Shown: positions 8,450 through 16,342 of the stretch, in pieces
How the letters are laid out: each line of letters begins with the position of its first letter
Position numbering within the stretch: position 1 is the stretch's first letter
NCBI GenBank assembly: GCA_029287305.1
Contig: JARFRJ010000148.1
Coordinates: 1 to 20,308 of the forward strand
Source of the DNA: Hyphomonas sp.
Lineage (GTDB): Bacteria; Pseudomonadota; Alphaproteobacteria; Caulobacterales; Hyphomonadaceae
Direction of reading: 5' to 3'
Length of the DNA stretch: 20,308 bases
Notes under the pieces: generated by a model
The model's input: the letters and a program-made list of their open reading frames with translations, nothing else
Told to the model about the DNA's origin: nothing
Databases searched by the model: none
Program-made: the position numbers and the translations under genes

Positions 8450-9421
8450 TTAAAGCATGCCTTCAAGACGGGTTTTGATGATTGTATGGGCTTCATCCAT
8501 AATGCGATCAATCAATTCCTGGCATGTCGGAATATCATTGATGAGGCCTGCCACCATACCGCAGGACCAGGCCCCGGCATCCATATCGCCTTCCATCATA
8601 ATACGCGGATAGACCCCGGCCACTTCCTCAATAATATCCTCAAATTTCAAGTCTGGCCCGAGCGCCTTTTCCTTTTCAAGGAGGCGTTCCACAGCCTGAT
8701 TGCTCAAAACCCGTTCCGTATTGCGCAAAGGGCGCATAACAAGGCGTGTATCCAGCTCGGAAGCGGCGACAATGGCGTCTTTGACATTCTGGTGCACAGG
8801 CGCTTCTTTAGTAGCGATAAAACGGGTCCCCATATTCATCCCCTCTGCCCCCATAGCCAAGGAGGCGACAAGCGAGCGACCATCGGCCTGTCCGCCAGAA
8901 GAGACAAAGGGAATCTCCAATTCATCGGCCGCGCGGGGCAATAAAATCATGTTCGGCACATCATCCTCGCCTGGATGACCGCCGCATTCAAATCCATCTA
9001 CCGAGACAGCATCACAGCCGATAGATTGCGCTTTCAAGGCATGGCGCACAGAGGTGCATTTATGAATAACCTTAATCCCGGCTTCTTTCAGATAGGGCAA
9101 GACTTGCGACGGATTATTACCCGCCGTTTCGACAGCTTTGACACCGCTATCAATAATCACTTTGATGATAGCGGGATAATCGGGCGCGTTGACCGTCGGC
9201 AAAAAAGTGACATTCACGCAGATTGGATTCTGCGTTATATCGCGGCAGCGGGCAATTTCATTGGCTAAATCCCCGGGTGTCTTTTGGGTCAAGGCTGTGA
9301 TCGTGCCAAGCCCACCAGCATTTGAAACGGCCCCGGCCATTTCAGCAAAGCCAACATAATGCATACCTCCCTGAATAATAGGGTGCTTTATGCCAAATAG
9401 GTCTGTAATACGCGTCTTCAT
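8450..9421 (-). CDS. nitronate monooxygenase / 2-nitropropane dioxygenase family flavoenzyme
   Basis: FMN-binding TIM-barrel enzyme. Family members oxidise nitronates such as propionate-3-nitronate, but others are enoyl reductases or unknown, so the substrate is open. Visible: HPIIQGGMHYVG at the N-terminus, SNAGGLGTITALT, the GGHPGEDDVP loop (residues 147-156), and FMN-phosphate-site strands VSSGGQADGRSL and MGAEGMNMGTRFIATKEA. I start at ATG 9421, giving 323 residues, because AAGGAG is placed 8 nt before it and the family start (MKTRITDLFG) matches; an in-frame ATG at 9478 would add 19 residues with no family support. It lies downstream of cckA on the same strand with 131 bp between. Confidence 0.88.
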   Translation of the reverse strand: MKTRITDLFGIKHPIIQGGMHYVGFAEMAGAVSNAGGLGTITALTQKTPGDLANEIARCRDITQNPICVNVTFLPTVNAPDYPAIIKVIIDSGVKAVETAGNNPSQVLPYLKEAGIKVIHKCTSVRHALKAQSIGCDAVSVDGFECGGHPGEDDVPNMILLPRAADELEIPFVSSGGQADGRSLVASLAMGAEGMNMGTRFIATKEAPVHQNVKDAIVAASELDTRLVMRPLRNTERVLSNQAVERLLEKEKALGPDLKFEDIIEEVAGVYPRIMMEGDMDAGAWSCGMVAGLINDIPTCQELIDRIMDEAHTIIKTRLEGML

Positions 9422-9552
9422 AATAAGTCTCCTTCCAGATATGATCTTAAGCTGGAACAGGCCCGTCTGAAAGAGCAAAAGTGAAGGCTTATATTGGCAT
9501 AGACGGCAAGACAGATGACCGCGTGGATTTTATCCCCTGGCAATAAACACCT

Positions 9553-12129
9553 TTATGCGGGCACATCCCCTGTGGTCAAGCTCAGTTCATATTTGACCTT
9601 TTCGGCCAATTGACTGACCGTAAAAGGCTTCGGCAGAAAAGACACTGTATGTTTCGCCTCCAGCAAATCGGCCAAATCCCGCTCTGCATAGCCAGAAATG
9701 AAGATGATGCGGGCATGGCCCAAATGTTCTTGCGCCGTATTAATCAAAGTCGGTCCATCCATGCCCGGCATGACAACATCGGATATAATTAAATCAAAAC
9801 CACCTGAGTTTTTCTGTAATATCTCCAGAGCCTCTTCGCCATCTTCTGCTTCCATCACTTCATAACCGCGCGATAGCAGCAATTGCGCGGCAATACCGCG
9901 CACGCCAATCTCATCTTCAACCAGTAGAATTTTGCCGCGCCCGGATGTATCGACAAGGCGAGCAGCGCGCCGTTCTGAAGCGATATTTTGTAAAAGCGCT
10001 GTGTCATCGACAATCTCAGCTTCCGGCAAGGCGGGCAAGTAAATATGAAAACAGGTGCCTTTACCGATTTTACTGGTCAGGAAAATATGTCCGCCGGATT
10101 GTTTGATAATGCCATAAACCGTCGCCAGACCAAGCCCCGTACCGAGCCCGGGCGCTTTGGTGGTAAAGAAAGGCGTAAATACTTTTTCTATATTCTCCTG
10201 GGAAATCCCATGCCCAGTATCTTCAACCTCGATCAGAAGATAGTCACCAGAGGTGACATAGGTAAAGCCGGCGGCCTGCGCCTCTGCGCCCCGTGCTTTT
10301 TTCGTACGGATAATCAGCTTGCCCCCCTGACCGTCTGACAACATGGCGTCGCGGGCATTGGTGACGAGATTGATGATCGCCGTTTCAAGCTGGGTTTTAT
10401 CGACCCGTATATAGGGCAAATTGCGACCATGATGAATATCCAGCTCAATACGCTCATCAACCAATTGCCGCAGCAAAATATATAGTCCAGACAGCGAATC
10501 TGTAATATCGAGAGCTTCGTGTTTGAAGGTTTGCTTACGCGCATATGCCAGCAGCATTTTAACCAGTTCTGCTGCGCGATAGGACAGCTCGGAAATGAGT
10601 TTCAATTCGGTAAAGCTAGGGTCCCCTAAGGGGTGACGCATGATCAATTTATCCGTATTCAACATGATGCCAGTCAAGACATTATTAAAATCATGCGCGA
10701 TACCGCCAGCCAATTGGCCGATGGCCTGCATTTTTTCACCCTGAGCAAGGCGCATTTCAAGCTGTTTTTGCTCTGTCATATCAATGACATAGGCTTTGCA
10801 GGGTTGGGCCTGCGCATTAAGGCTGACAAACACATTGACGGTTTTGCGCTTATCCTTGGCCAGTTTAAGCTCAACCGGTTTATCAATCGCCTGCAATAGC
10901 AGATCCGTCACTTTATCATCCGGGTCCGGTGCGATGAATATGTCAGCAAAATAACTGCCTTCACCCGCTTCCCCCTCAATCAACTCCATAAACGCCTGAT
11001 TCATATCCCCAATAACAGTCCGCTCAATAGAGGGGCCTTGCAAGCTGACAGCACCAAAAGGCGCATCTTCCAAAGAGCCACTGATCGCCTCGGGTATGGG
11101 GGCAGCTAAATACGCCGCCTGCTCATTTGCGCCCTGTTCAGCGCGAAGCCCACCATATTTTGGAATAAAGTAAACACCAACGAGAGATTGGGGGGAATCA
11201 TTCAACCAGTCAAAGCGCGCCATGACAGGAAGTTGAGACCCATCCGGCAAAGGTAAAGTGATATCGACAAAGCCGCTTTGCCCGATGCGGCCCTGACGAT
11301 GGACAAGTTTAACCAATTCAGGCTTTAACAAATCCTCCAATGTTTTAGGGCTTTTATCAGCAGCCAGATCAAATGTCTGGCGCGCCCATTTATTAGCATA
11401 GCTCAGGGTCATGTCCGCTTTGGCAATAATAATGCCGATCGGGGCTTTTTCGAGATAAAGTTCGCGTACCGGATCTGACAGACGCACCGATTTTACCGCC
11501 TCCAGACGGCGCAAACGCCATAAATACTGATCCTCTGGCAAAGCCGAAACAACCGCTTCAATAGAGACCGGCTCAGCTTGCTGTTTCAGCACAATTGAGG
11601 GAAGAACTTGGCGTATGGGCTGATCCGGTCGAACCTTTACCGGCAATCGAAACAGCGCCGCCCGTAATGTCGGATGATGCTTGAATAAAGCATCAAGGCT
11701 GGGTAATTCTGACCCCTTATTGAGGTCGCCTAAAACATCAGAAGCCAGAGCTCGATAGGCACAATTGGCCTGAATGCGGGCGCCGTTCTGATCTGTGATA
11801 ATGGCCGCTTCATCCAAGGCTTCCACCCAGGCATCCGGCGCAAGAACCTCGCGCCCCAATTCCCTTGTATAGGCTCCTTTGATCGCATTATGTGTTGGGA
11901 AAAGGCCCAGCGTACGTCCGTAGCCAAGCCTGATCCAGAATACAAATACGCAGGCCAAGGCGGAAATCGCAATCAAATTCAAGGACCAGAAAACGGCCCC
12001 CTTGGTGTATTGTGTCGTTGAATAGGCGCCAATGATGATAACAATCGCAAGCAGGAACCAAAACGTGATTTGCGTAATATCTGGGCCTTGTGGCTCAGGA
12101 GAAAATTTCTGATGTGATTTTGCCGTCAT
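9553..12129 (-). CDS. cckA: CckA-like hybrid sensor histidine kinase
   Basis: Membrane hybrid kinase/phosphatase which in alphaproteobacteria feeds phosphate through ChpT to CtrA and CpdR to control cell cycle, motility or development. Order: two membrane segments (about 21-39 and 44-66), a long PAS-like region (about 100-450), the HisKA H-box [14 protein letters not shown] with His479, N-box NLVTNARDA (Asn591), D/G1 box VEDTGHGI, F-box FTPFFTTK, G2 box GLGTGLGLA, and a receiver starting KILLVEDE with phospho-acceptor Asp784 in [14 protein letters not shown] and Lys in FLPKPF. The kinase core and receiver read like Caulobacter CckA. At 858 residues it is longer than the roughly 690 of the Caulobacter protein, the excess lying in the sensory part. 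The start ATG has a poor SD. A CtrA box lies 136-150 bp upstream. Confidence 0.9.
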   Translation of the reverse strand: MTAKSHQKFSPEPQGPDITQITFWFLLAIVIIIGAYSTTQYTKGAVFWSLNLIAISALACVFVFWIRLGYGRTLGLFPTHNAIKGAYTRELGREVLAPDAWVEALDEAAIITDQNGARIQANCAYRALASDVLGDLNKGSELPSLDALFKHHPTLRAALFRLPVKVRPDQPIRQVLPSIVLKQQAEPVSIEAVVSALPEDQYLWRLRRLEAVKSVRLSDPVRELYLEKAPIGIIIAKADMTLSYANKWARQTFDLAADKSPKTLEDLLKPELVKLVHRQGRIGQSGFVDITLPLPDGSQLPVMARFDWLNDSPQSLVGVYFIPKYGGLRAEQGANEQAAYLAAPIPEAISGSLEDAPFGAVSLQGPSIERTVIGDMNQAFMELIEGEAGEGSYFADIFIAPDPDDKVTDLLLQAIDKPVELKLAKDKRKTVNVFVSLNAQAQPCKAYVIDMTEQKQLEMRLAQGEKMQAIGQLAGGIAHDFNNVLTGIMLNTDKLIMRHPLGDPSFTELKLISELSYRAAELVKMLLAYARKQTFKHEALDITDSLSGLYILLRQLVDERIELDIHHGRNLPYIRVDKTQLETAIINLVTNARDAMLSDGQGGKLIIRTKKARGAEAQAAGFTYVTSGDYLLIEVEDTGHGISQENIEKVFTPFFTTKAPGLGTGLGLATVYGIIKQSGGHIFLTSKIGKGTCFHIYLPALPEAEIVDDTALLQNIASERRAARLVDTSGRGKILLVEDEIGVRGIAAQLLLSRGYEVMEAEDGEEALEILQKNSGGFDLIISDVVMPGMDGPTLINTAQEHLGHARIIFISGYAERDLADLLEAKHTVSFLPKPFTVSQLAEKVKYELSLTTGDVPA

Positions 12130-12264
12130 TGTATTGAAGCATGCTGCCTTGATGGGGGGTCAAATCGAAAAAGCCTCATGACTTATAAAGTATAATGGTA
12201 AAAAATGTGTATCCGCAGAAATTTAGAACCATGGGCATTTAAATGCTACTCTCAATAGAATACG

Positions 12265-12279
12265 TTAAATTAGTATTAA
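12265..12279. promoter_or_regulatory. CtrA-binding box TTAA-N7-TTAA
   Basis: TTAAATTAGTATTAA is a perfect full-length CtrA box: two TTAA half sites separated by exactly 7 bp. It lies 136 bp upstream of the cckA start and about 230 bp upstream of the DUF885 start. CtrA recognising this motif is established in Caulobacter and many other alphaproteobacteria; CtrA itself is not in the window. The motif is short and AT-rich, so one chance match in an AT-rich intergenic stretch is possible. Confidence 0.6.
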
Positions 12280-12300
12280 GTTGATCCTTTTGGGCATATT

Positions 12301-12348
12301 TTGACCGCTTCAAAGGGCGTCTATCATGTGCTGCCAAGCGTGTGGCAG
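12301..12348 (+). promoter_or_regulatory. possible promoter hexamers followed by a perfect hairpin
   Basis: TTGACC (12301-12306) and TATCAT (12322-12327) resemble -35 and -10 boxes, but the 15-bp spacer is short. Directly after comes CTGCCA-AGCGTG-TGGCAG (12331-12348), a perfect 6-bp inverted repeat with a 6-nt loop and no following T-run, so not a terminator. It could be an operator or a hairpin at the start of the DUF885 mRNA leader. Confidence 0.3.
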
Positions 12349-12509
12349 GAGCAGAATTAATATTTAGGCTTTCTATCACCAAGGCTAGAGGTGGTTTGCA
12401 TTAGGGTAACGCTTCCTTTCCGACATATTTTCATATATTCAAAAGCCTTGGACTGTCAGATTGAACCTGATATCATTTACTTAACCAGATGCATATTCAA
12501 GGACATATT

Positions 12510-14459
12510 ATGAAGCATATCTCTACATCTCTGCTCGCCCTCGCTTTTTTCAGCGGCTGCACCTTGTTGCCCCCCGCTTCAGAAGAGACGAAACCGGCTG
12601 AAACACCCCGCGAAACTGTCAGCAGTGAAGTCCCTGCCACGGTGACAGTCGCTCCAGGCGTTGAAATGAGCCTCGGCGGCGAGGACAGGATCAAAGCTCA
12701 AACCACGGCTGAAAAAATTGCCACCGAGAGCGCTAAGATCAATGCTTTTTTTGAAGACAAGTTTAATGAGGCCATCGCACGCAGTCCAATGAGCCAGACC
12801 TATTTGGGCATCAAGAATGATTATGACAAATGGGACGATGCATCAGAAGCCAATGAAATCAAGGAAATGAAATTCTTGCGTGCCGAGGTGAAACAAATGC
12901 GCGAGCGTTTTGACCCAGACTTTCTCGATGCCCAGGCTGCCTTGTCCTATCGTTTGAAAGCATTTCAATTAGAGCAGGCCGAACGGGACTTTAAATATCG
13001 TCAAAATGTCATGGTGTTCAGTCAGATGCGCGGCGCACATGCGTCTATCCCGGCTTTTTTGATCAATCAGCATCGGATTACTGATCTATCTGATGCCGAG
13101 GCCTATATTGCACGCCTGAACGGCATTCCTGAATATTTGGGCGCAAATCAAGCTCGCGCCAAAAAGGCTGCCGATACTGGCATACTCGCCCCACGCTTTG
13201 TCTATGGTTATGTTATTGAGTCCATCGACAATATTCTGAAAGGGTATCCGTTCACCGAGGATAAAGAGGCTCCGTCCCCGCTCTATGGAGATTTCACAGG
13301 CAAAATCGCTCAATTGGACCTCACCGAAGAGGAGGCCAAAGCCTTAACGCTCCGCGCCCGCACAGCGCTTTTGGAGGCGGTCCTGCCCGCTTATCAAAGC
13401 CTGCTTGCAGATTTAAAAATCTATCAGGACAAAGCGGGTGAGGAGGACGGGGTCTGGCGCTTGCCCGATGGCGAGGCCTTTTATGCCGCGATGCTCAATA
13501 ATATGACCACAACCGATATGACCGCCGATGAGATACATGATCTGGGTCTGGCGGAAATGGATCGCATACAGGCTGAAATGGGGGTGATTAAGGACCGTGT
13601 CGGCTTTGACGGCAGCTTGCAGGACTTTTTTGAATTCATGCGCACCGACCCGCAATTCTACAAGCCGGAAACCGAGGCGGGCAAAGCCGAATATCTGGCC
13701 GAGGCGACCGCCATTATCGAAAACATGCAAGCTGATCTGCCGCTTATGTTCAATACATTCCCGAAAGCTGAGCTGATTGTCAAAGCCGTCGAACCATTCC
13801 GGGAAAAAGCCGCCGGCAAGGCCTTTTACCAAAGCCCGGCCCGCGATGGATCGCGCCCAGGCATCTATTATGCCAATCTCTATCAAATGAGTTCCATGCC
13901 GACCTATCAGATGGAGGCGCTTGCCTATCATGAAGGCATTCCCGGCCACCATATGCAGCGAGCCATTGCGCAGGAACTGGAAGGCCTGCCGGAGTTTCGC
14001 AAATATGTGCGCGTGACCGCCTATACGGAAGGCTGGGGGCTCTATTCAGAATATCTGCCCAAGGAGCTGGGATATTATGAAGACCCGTATTCTGATTTTG
14101 GCCGCCTAGCCATGGAACTGTGGCGGGCTGCGCGTCTCGTCGTCGATACCGGTCTGCATTCCAAACAATGGAGTCGTGAAAAAGCCACGCAATATCTGAT
14201 TGAAAACACACCCAATCCGGAACGCGATTGCATCAAGGCGATTGATCGCTATATCGTTATGCCAGGTCAGGCCACAGCCTATAAAATCGGTATGATTAAA
14301 CTTCTGAAATTGCGCGAGCAGGCCAAAGCGGCTTTGGGAGATGCGTTCAGCCTTGGCGAATATCATGATGTTGTCTTGAGAGATGGACCTGTGCCGCTCT
14401 CTATTCTGGAAGAGAATATCAATGCATGGATCGCGGGAGAGGATCAGCCTGCAGAATAA
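12510..14459 (+). CDS. DUF885 family lipoprotein, putative zinc metallopeptidase
   Basis: Exported protein of the DUF885 (PF05960) family, widespread and poorly characterised, presumed metallopeptidases. The putative metal site is AYHEGIPGHHMQ, with His474, Glu475 and His480/His481, and the downstream acidic motif YTEGWGLYSEYLP (Glu507). VVDTGLHSKQWSREKA near residue 550 and DCIKAIDRYIVMPGQATAYKIG are further family marks. I start at ATG 12510, not the in-frame ATG at 12489, because AAGGA lies 6 nt before it and it gives a compact signal sequence ending FFSGC. Cys17 would be lipidated, though Phe at -3 is atypical. Residues 18-60 are a Pro/Thr/Glu-rich linker. Length 649. Its substrate is unknown. 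It is divergent from cckA across the CtrA-box region. Confidence 0.88.
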   Translation: MKHISTSLLALAFFSGCTLLPPASEETKPAETPRETVSSEVPATVTVAPGVEMSLGGEDRIKAQTTAEKIATESAKINAFFEDKFNEAIARSPMSQTYLGIKNDYDKWDDASEANEIKEMKFLRAEVKQMRERFDPDFLDAQAALSYRLKAFQLEQAERDFKYRQNVMVFSQMRGAHASIPAFLINQHRITDLSDAEAYIARLNGIPEYLGANQARAKKAADTGILAPRFVYGYVIESIDNILKGYPFTEDKEAPSPLYGDFTGKIAQLDLTEEEAKALTLRARTALLEAVLPAYQSLLADLKIYQDKAGEEDGVWRLPDGEAFYAAMLNNMTTTDMTADEIHDLGLAEMDRIQAEMGVIKDRVGFDGSLQDFFEFMRTDPQFYKPETEAGKAEYLAEATAIIENMQADLPLMFNTFPKAELIVKAVEPFREKAAGKAFYQSPARDGSRPGIYYANLYQMSSMPTYQMEALAYHEGIPGHHMQRAIAQELEGLPEFRKYVRVTAYTEGWGLYSEYLPKELGYYEDPYSDFGRLAMELWRAARLVVDTGLHSKQWSREKATQYLIENTPNPERDCIKAIDRYIVMPGQATAYKIGMIKLLKLREQAKAALGDAFSLGEYHDVVLRDGPVPLSILEENINAWIAGEDQPAE

Positions 14460-14554
14460 TTTTATCTCCAGACAATTATTTTATCTTTTTCAAAGCGGCA
14501 AATGAGGTTAAAGAGAAAGTGCTGGATATGATACGCCAGCCAATTGCAGCAACT

Positions 14555-14571
14555 GAAAGGAGGTGATCCAA
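14555..14571 (+). promoter_or_regulatory. 17-nt extended Shine-Dalgarno sequence
   Basis: GAAAGGAGGTGATCCAA is a perfect reverse complement of the standard 3' end of 16S rRNA (TTGGATCACCTCCTTTC). The GGAGG core is 7 nt from the ATG at 14571, and the complementarity runs through the A of the start codon. Such near-total pairing is far beyond a normal SD of 4-7 nt and is the defining feature of the rreB/rreR type of small mRNA. Confidence 0.9.
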
Positions 14572-14642
14572 TGTCAAGTGAGAAACCAGATAGGGCGTTT
14601 GGGTCCGTATCCGAGGAACATCGCATGGAGCAACCTCTATAG
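14571..14642 (+). CDS. 23-residue small ORF, rreB/rreR-like
   Basis: The ORF runs ATG to TAG directly behind the extended SD. The predicted peptide, starting MSSEKPDR and ending MEQPL, is short, charged and without membrane segment or signal. I recall that rreB of Bradyrhizobium (14 residues, GTG start) and rreR of the Rhodobacter group (18 residues) were described as small mRNAs with an SD of at least 16 nt, bound by 30S subunits and weakly translated; similar ORFs were noted in several alphaproteobacterial orders. This gene shares the architecture: extended SD, tiny ORF, structured 3' part and terminator preceded by ACGGAGGG. Here the start is ATG and the ORF is longer. Its role may lie in the RNA-ribosome interaction more than in the peptide. 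A possible -10 TATGAT is at 14527-14532, with no clear -35. Confidence 0.72.
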   Translation: MSSEKPDRAFGSVSEEHRMEQPL

Positions 14643-14660
14643 ATGATCTAGAGATATACG

Positions 14661-14710
14661 GGTTTTCGTGTTTGTAACAAAACCAGGAACCAGAGAGCTT
14701 TATCAAGCTC
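14661..14710 (+). other. two hairpins in the 3' part of the small mRNA
   Basis: After the stop codon, GGTTTT (14661-14666) can pair with AAAACC (14679-14684), and GAGCTT (14695-14700) pairs perfectly with AAGCTC (14705-14710) around a TATC loop. With the terminator they make three successive stems, which suggests a compact stable transcript of about 200 nt. A weaker stem, GCTGG/CCAGC at 14521-14540, lies in the possible leader. Confidence 0.5.
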
Positions 14711-14715
14711 ACGGA

Positions 14716-14742
14716 GGGTCGCACCAAGGTGCGGCCCTTTTT
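14716..14742 (+). terminator. rho-independent terminator of the small mRNA
   Basis: GGGTCGCAC (14716-14724) pairs with GTGCGGCCC (14729-14737), nine pairs including one T-G, around a CAAG loop. TTTTT (14738-14742) and then GCTTTT follow. It ends the small mRNA and any read-through from the DUF885 gene, since no terminator is visible between 14460 and 14554. The reverse strand lacks a T-run, so it should not stop cfa transcription. Confidence 0.88.
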
Positions 14743-14833
14743 GCTTTTGCCAGAGCCTTTTCAAGTCAATTGAAGCGTTTGCGATTCTTCTGGAAACGTC
14801 TTAACGCTTTACACTATTTTTAATCTGCGCTTT

Positions 14834-14893
14834 GCGACCAGCGGAACGACCAGCGGGAGCAGCGCGACGGCGACCAGCGGAACGATCAGCGAC
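14834..14893. repeat. 12-bp-period GC-rich tandem repeat at the 3' end of cfa
   Basis: Five 12-bp units lie head to tail. GCGACCAGCGGA at 14834 is repeated exactly at 14870; ACGACCAGCGGG at 14846 recurs as ACGATCAGCGAC at 14882; the middle unit is AGCAGCGCGACG (14858). The last unit contains the cfa stop codon. The 13-mer GAGCAGCGCGACG (14857-14869) also occurs in the other repeat tract at 16367-16379, on the far side of cfa and in the same orientation. Confidence 0.8.
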
Positions 14894-16187
14894 GCGATCG
14901 GGCTTGCCGAGAAGCTTGGTCGACAAGTTTGACCGAACGTTCGTCGGCAAACGCTTTAAAGTCAGCAACACTTTGAGCTTTAGGGACGGGGTAGAGATAG
15001 TCACGCGTCAGTGGAGCCGCATCCTGTTGCTTGCCGATCTGCACCTGAAAAACATTGTGCAAGCCAGAGCGAAAAGAGACCTCGCTGCTGGCCAAATAAA
15101 AATCCCACATTCGGACAAAACGGTCATCATAAAGAGCTTCAGCCTTGTCCGCATTGTCCAAAAAGCGCGTCCGCCAGGCTCTCAGCGTTTCGGCATAATG
15201 CAAGCGCAAAACCTCAACATCCAGAACCATAAGCCCAGCTCTCTCTATCATCGGAACGATCTCTGAAAGCGCTGGAATATAGCCGCCCGGGAATATGCGT
15301 TTGGCAATCCAAGGATTGGTCACCCCAGGACCGGGTGCCCGCCCGATTGTGTGGATTAACGCAACGCCATCCTCCTTCAGGCAGGCCGCCACCCTATCAA
15401 AATACGCCTGATAATGGGGCACACCAACATGTTCAAACATGCCCACAGACACGATCCGGTCATAGGTCTCGGTCAGATTTCGATAATCCTGTATAGCAAA
15501 ACTGACCCGCCCAGACAGCCGCTCGGCCTCTGCGCGGCATTTGGCCAGATTGATCTGTTCACTGGATAAGGTGATCCCGTAAACATCGACATGTTCAGTA
15601 TTTGCAAGATGTAAGGCCATGCCGCCCCAGCCGCAGCCAATATCAAGAATCTTCTGTCCCGGCTTGAGACATAGCTTACGGGCGATATGATCTTTTTTCA
15701 GCCTCTGGGCTTCTTCCAGTGTTGTTTCAGAATTAGGAAAATACGCACAGGAATATTGCATATCCTCATCTAGGAAAAGCTGATACAGATCATTTCCGAT
15801 ATCATAATGGTGCGTCACATTCCGCAAGGATCGGCCTTGTGGATTAAACTGGGCCAAGGCACGAAACAGTCTTCTGAAAACCATAGCCAGCCTTTGTTCT
15901 GCATTGCCATTCTCATCCCTGAAACTCTGCCAGAGGAGGTCGACAAGATCGTAAAGATCACCGCTCTCCAGGCGCACCCCACCCTCCATATAGGCATCAC
16001 CAAACTGTAATTCGGGGTCGAGAAGAATTTTCCGCAACCAAGTTTCGCTTGTGATTGCAATCTCTATTGGCGGTGACGGTCCGTCGCCAAATTCACCAAT
16101 CTCCCCATTCGGAAATCGAATATTTAACCGTCCACCCTGCACGCCCCCGGACAGCCACCGCGTTACAATCTTGCTCAAAAACCCCAT
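14886..16187 (-). CDS. cfa: cyclopropane-fatty-acyl-phospholipid synthase
   Basis: SAM-dependent enzyme that adds a methylene group across double bonds of membrane phospholipid acyl chains, usually in late growth or under acid or membrane stress. An N-terminal lipid-binding domain (about 1-110, with FGDAYMEGGVRLESGDLYDL) precedes HHYDIGNDLY (126-135), MQYSCAYF with conserved Cys147, SAM motif LDIGCGWGG (181-189), YGITLSSEQ, and SVGMFEHVG with Glu252 of the bicarbonate/active site. The core ends near FQVQIGKQQDAAPLTRDYLYP. A further basic tail of about 35 residues runs to QARSRR and stops inside the 12-bp repeat, so the present C-terminus may be recent. GAGAGGTGAG before ATG 16187 is a good SD. 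Total 433 residues, somewhat longer than the roughly 380 of E. coli Cfa. Confidence 0.93.
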   Translation of the reverse strand: MGFLSKIVTRWLSGGVQGGRLNIRFPNGEIGEFGDGPSPPIEIAITSETWLRKILLDPELQFGDAYMEGGVRLESGDLYDLVDLLWQSFRDENGNAEQRLAMVFRRLFRALAQFNPQGRSLRNVTHHYDIGNDLYQLFLDEDMQYSCAYFPNSETTLEEAQRLKKDHIARKLCLKPGQKILDIGCGWGGMALHLANTEHVDVYGITLSSEQINLAKCRAEAERLSGRVSFAIQDYRNLTETYDRIVSVGMFEHVGVPHYQAYFDRVAACLKEDGVALIHTIGRAPGPGVTNPWIAKRIFPGGYIPALSEIVPMIERAGLMVLDVEVLRLHYAETLRAWRTRFLDNADKAEALYDDRFVRMWDFYLASSEVSFRSGLHNVFQVQIGKQQDAAPLTRDYLYPVPKAQSVADFKAFADERSVKLVDQASRQARSRR

Positions 16188-16342
16188 AACTCACCTCTCA
16201 ATTGTATCTATGCGAGCAGACCACACAAGAGGATAGACAGGCGGGAACGTTCCAAATCCCAAAAATCCCACAAATTCCAATGGCGTGAACCTGTTCATGA
16301 GGACAGAGAAGCATATCCAGAGCCTGCTGAAATTAATCAGAG

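Larger units (their letters stand above)
12130..12509. other. divergent control region between cckA and the DUF885 gene
   Basis: These 380 bp are AT-richer than the flanks and hold no credible ORF or tRNA. They contain a CtrA box (12265-12279), a perfect 6-bp hairpin (12331-12348), and on the plus strand TATAAT at 12191-12196 without a matching -35. The promoters of both divergent genes must lie here, but I cannot place either with confidence. Confidence 0.6.

Noticed and set aside
13413..13952. 179-codon minus-strand open frame inside the DUF885 gene
   Set aside because: It lies antisense to a gene with clear family motifs and has no recognisable domain or start context.
14555..14571. 3' end of a 16S rRNA gene on the minus strand
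   Set aside because: Only 17 nt match. The bases that should precede the anti-SD in 16S are absent, and the other strand shows a start codon and ORF at the right distance.
14476..14727. 83-codon minus-strand open frame between DUF885 and cfa
   Set aside because: It runs antisense through the small mRNA, its hairpins and the terminator, and its protein resembles nothing.
14834..14893. hydrophobic frame in the cfa-end repeat as a second mini-peptide
   Set aside because: One minus-strand frame gives a hydrophobic stretch ending in basic residues, but I found no start codon for it within the open stretch upstream.
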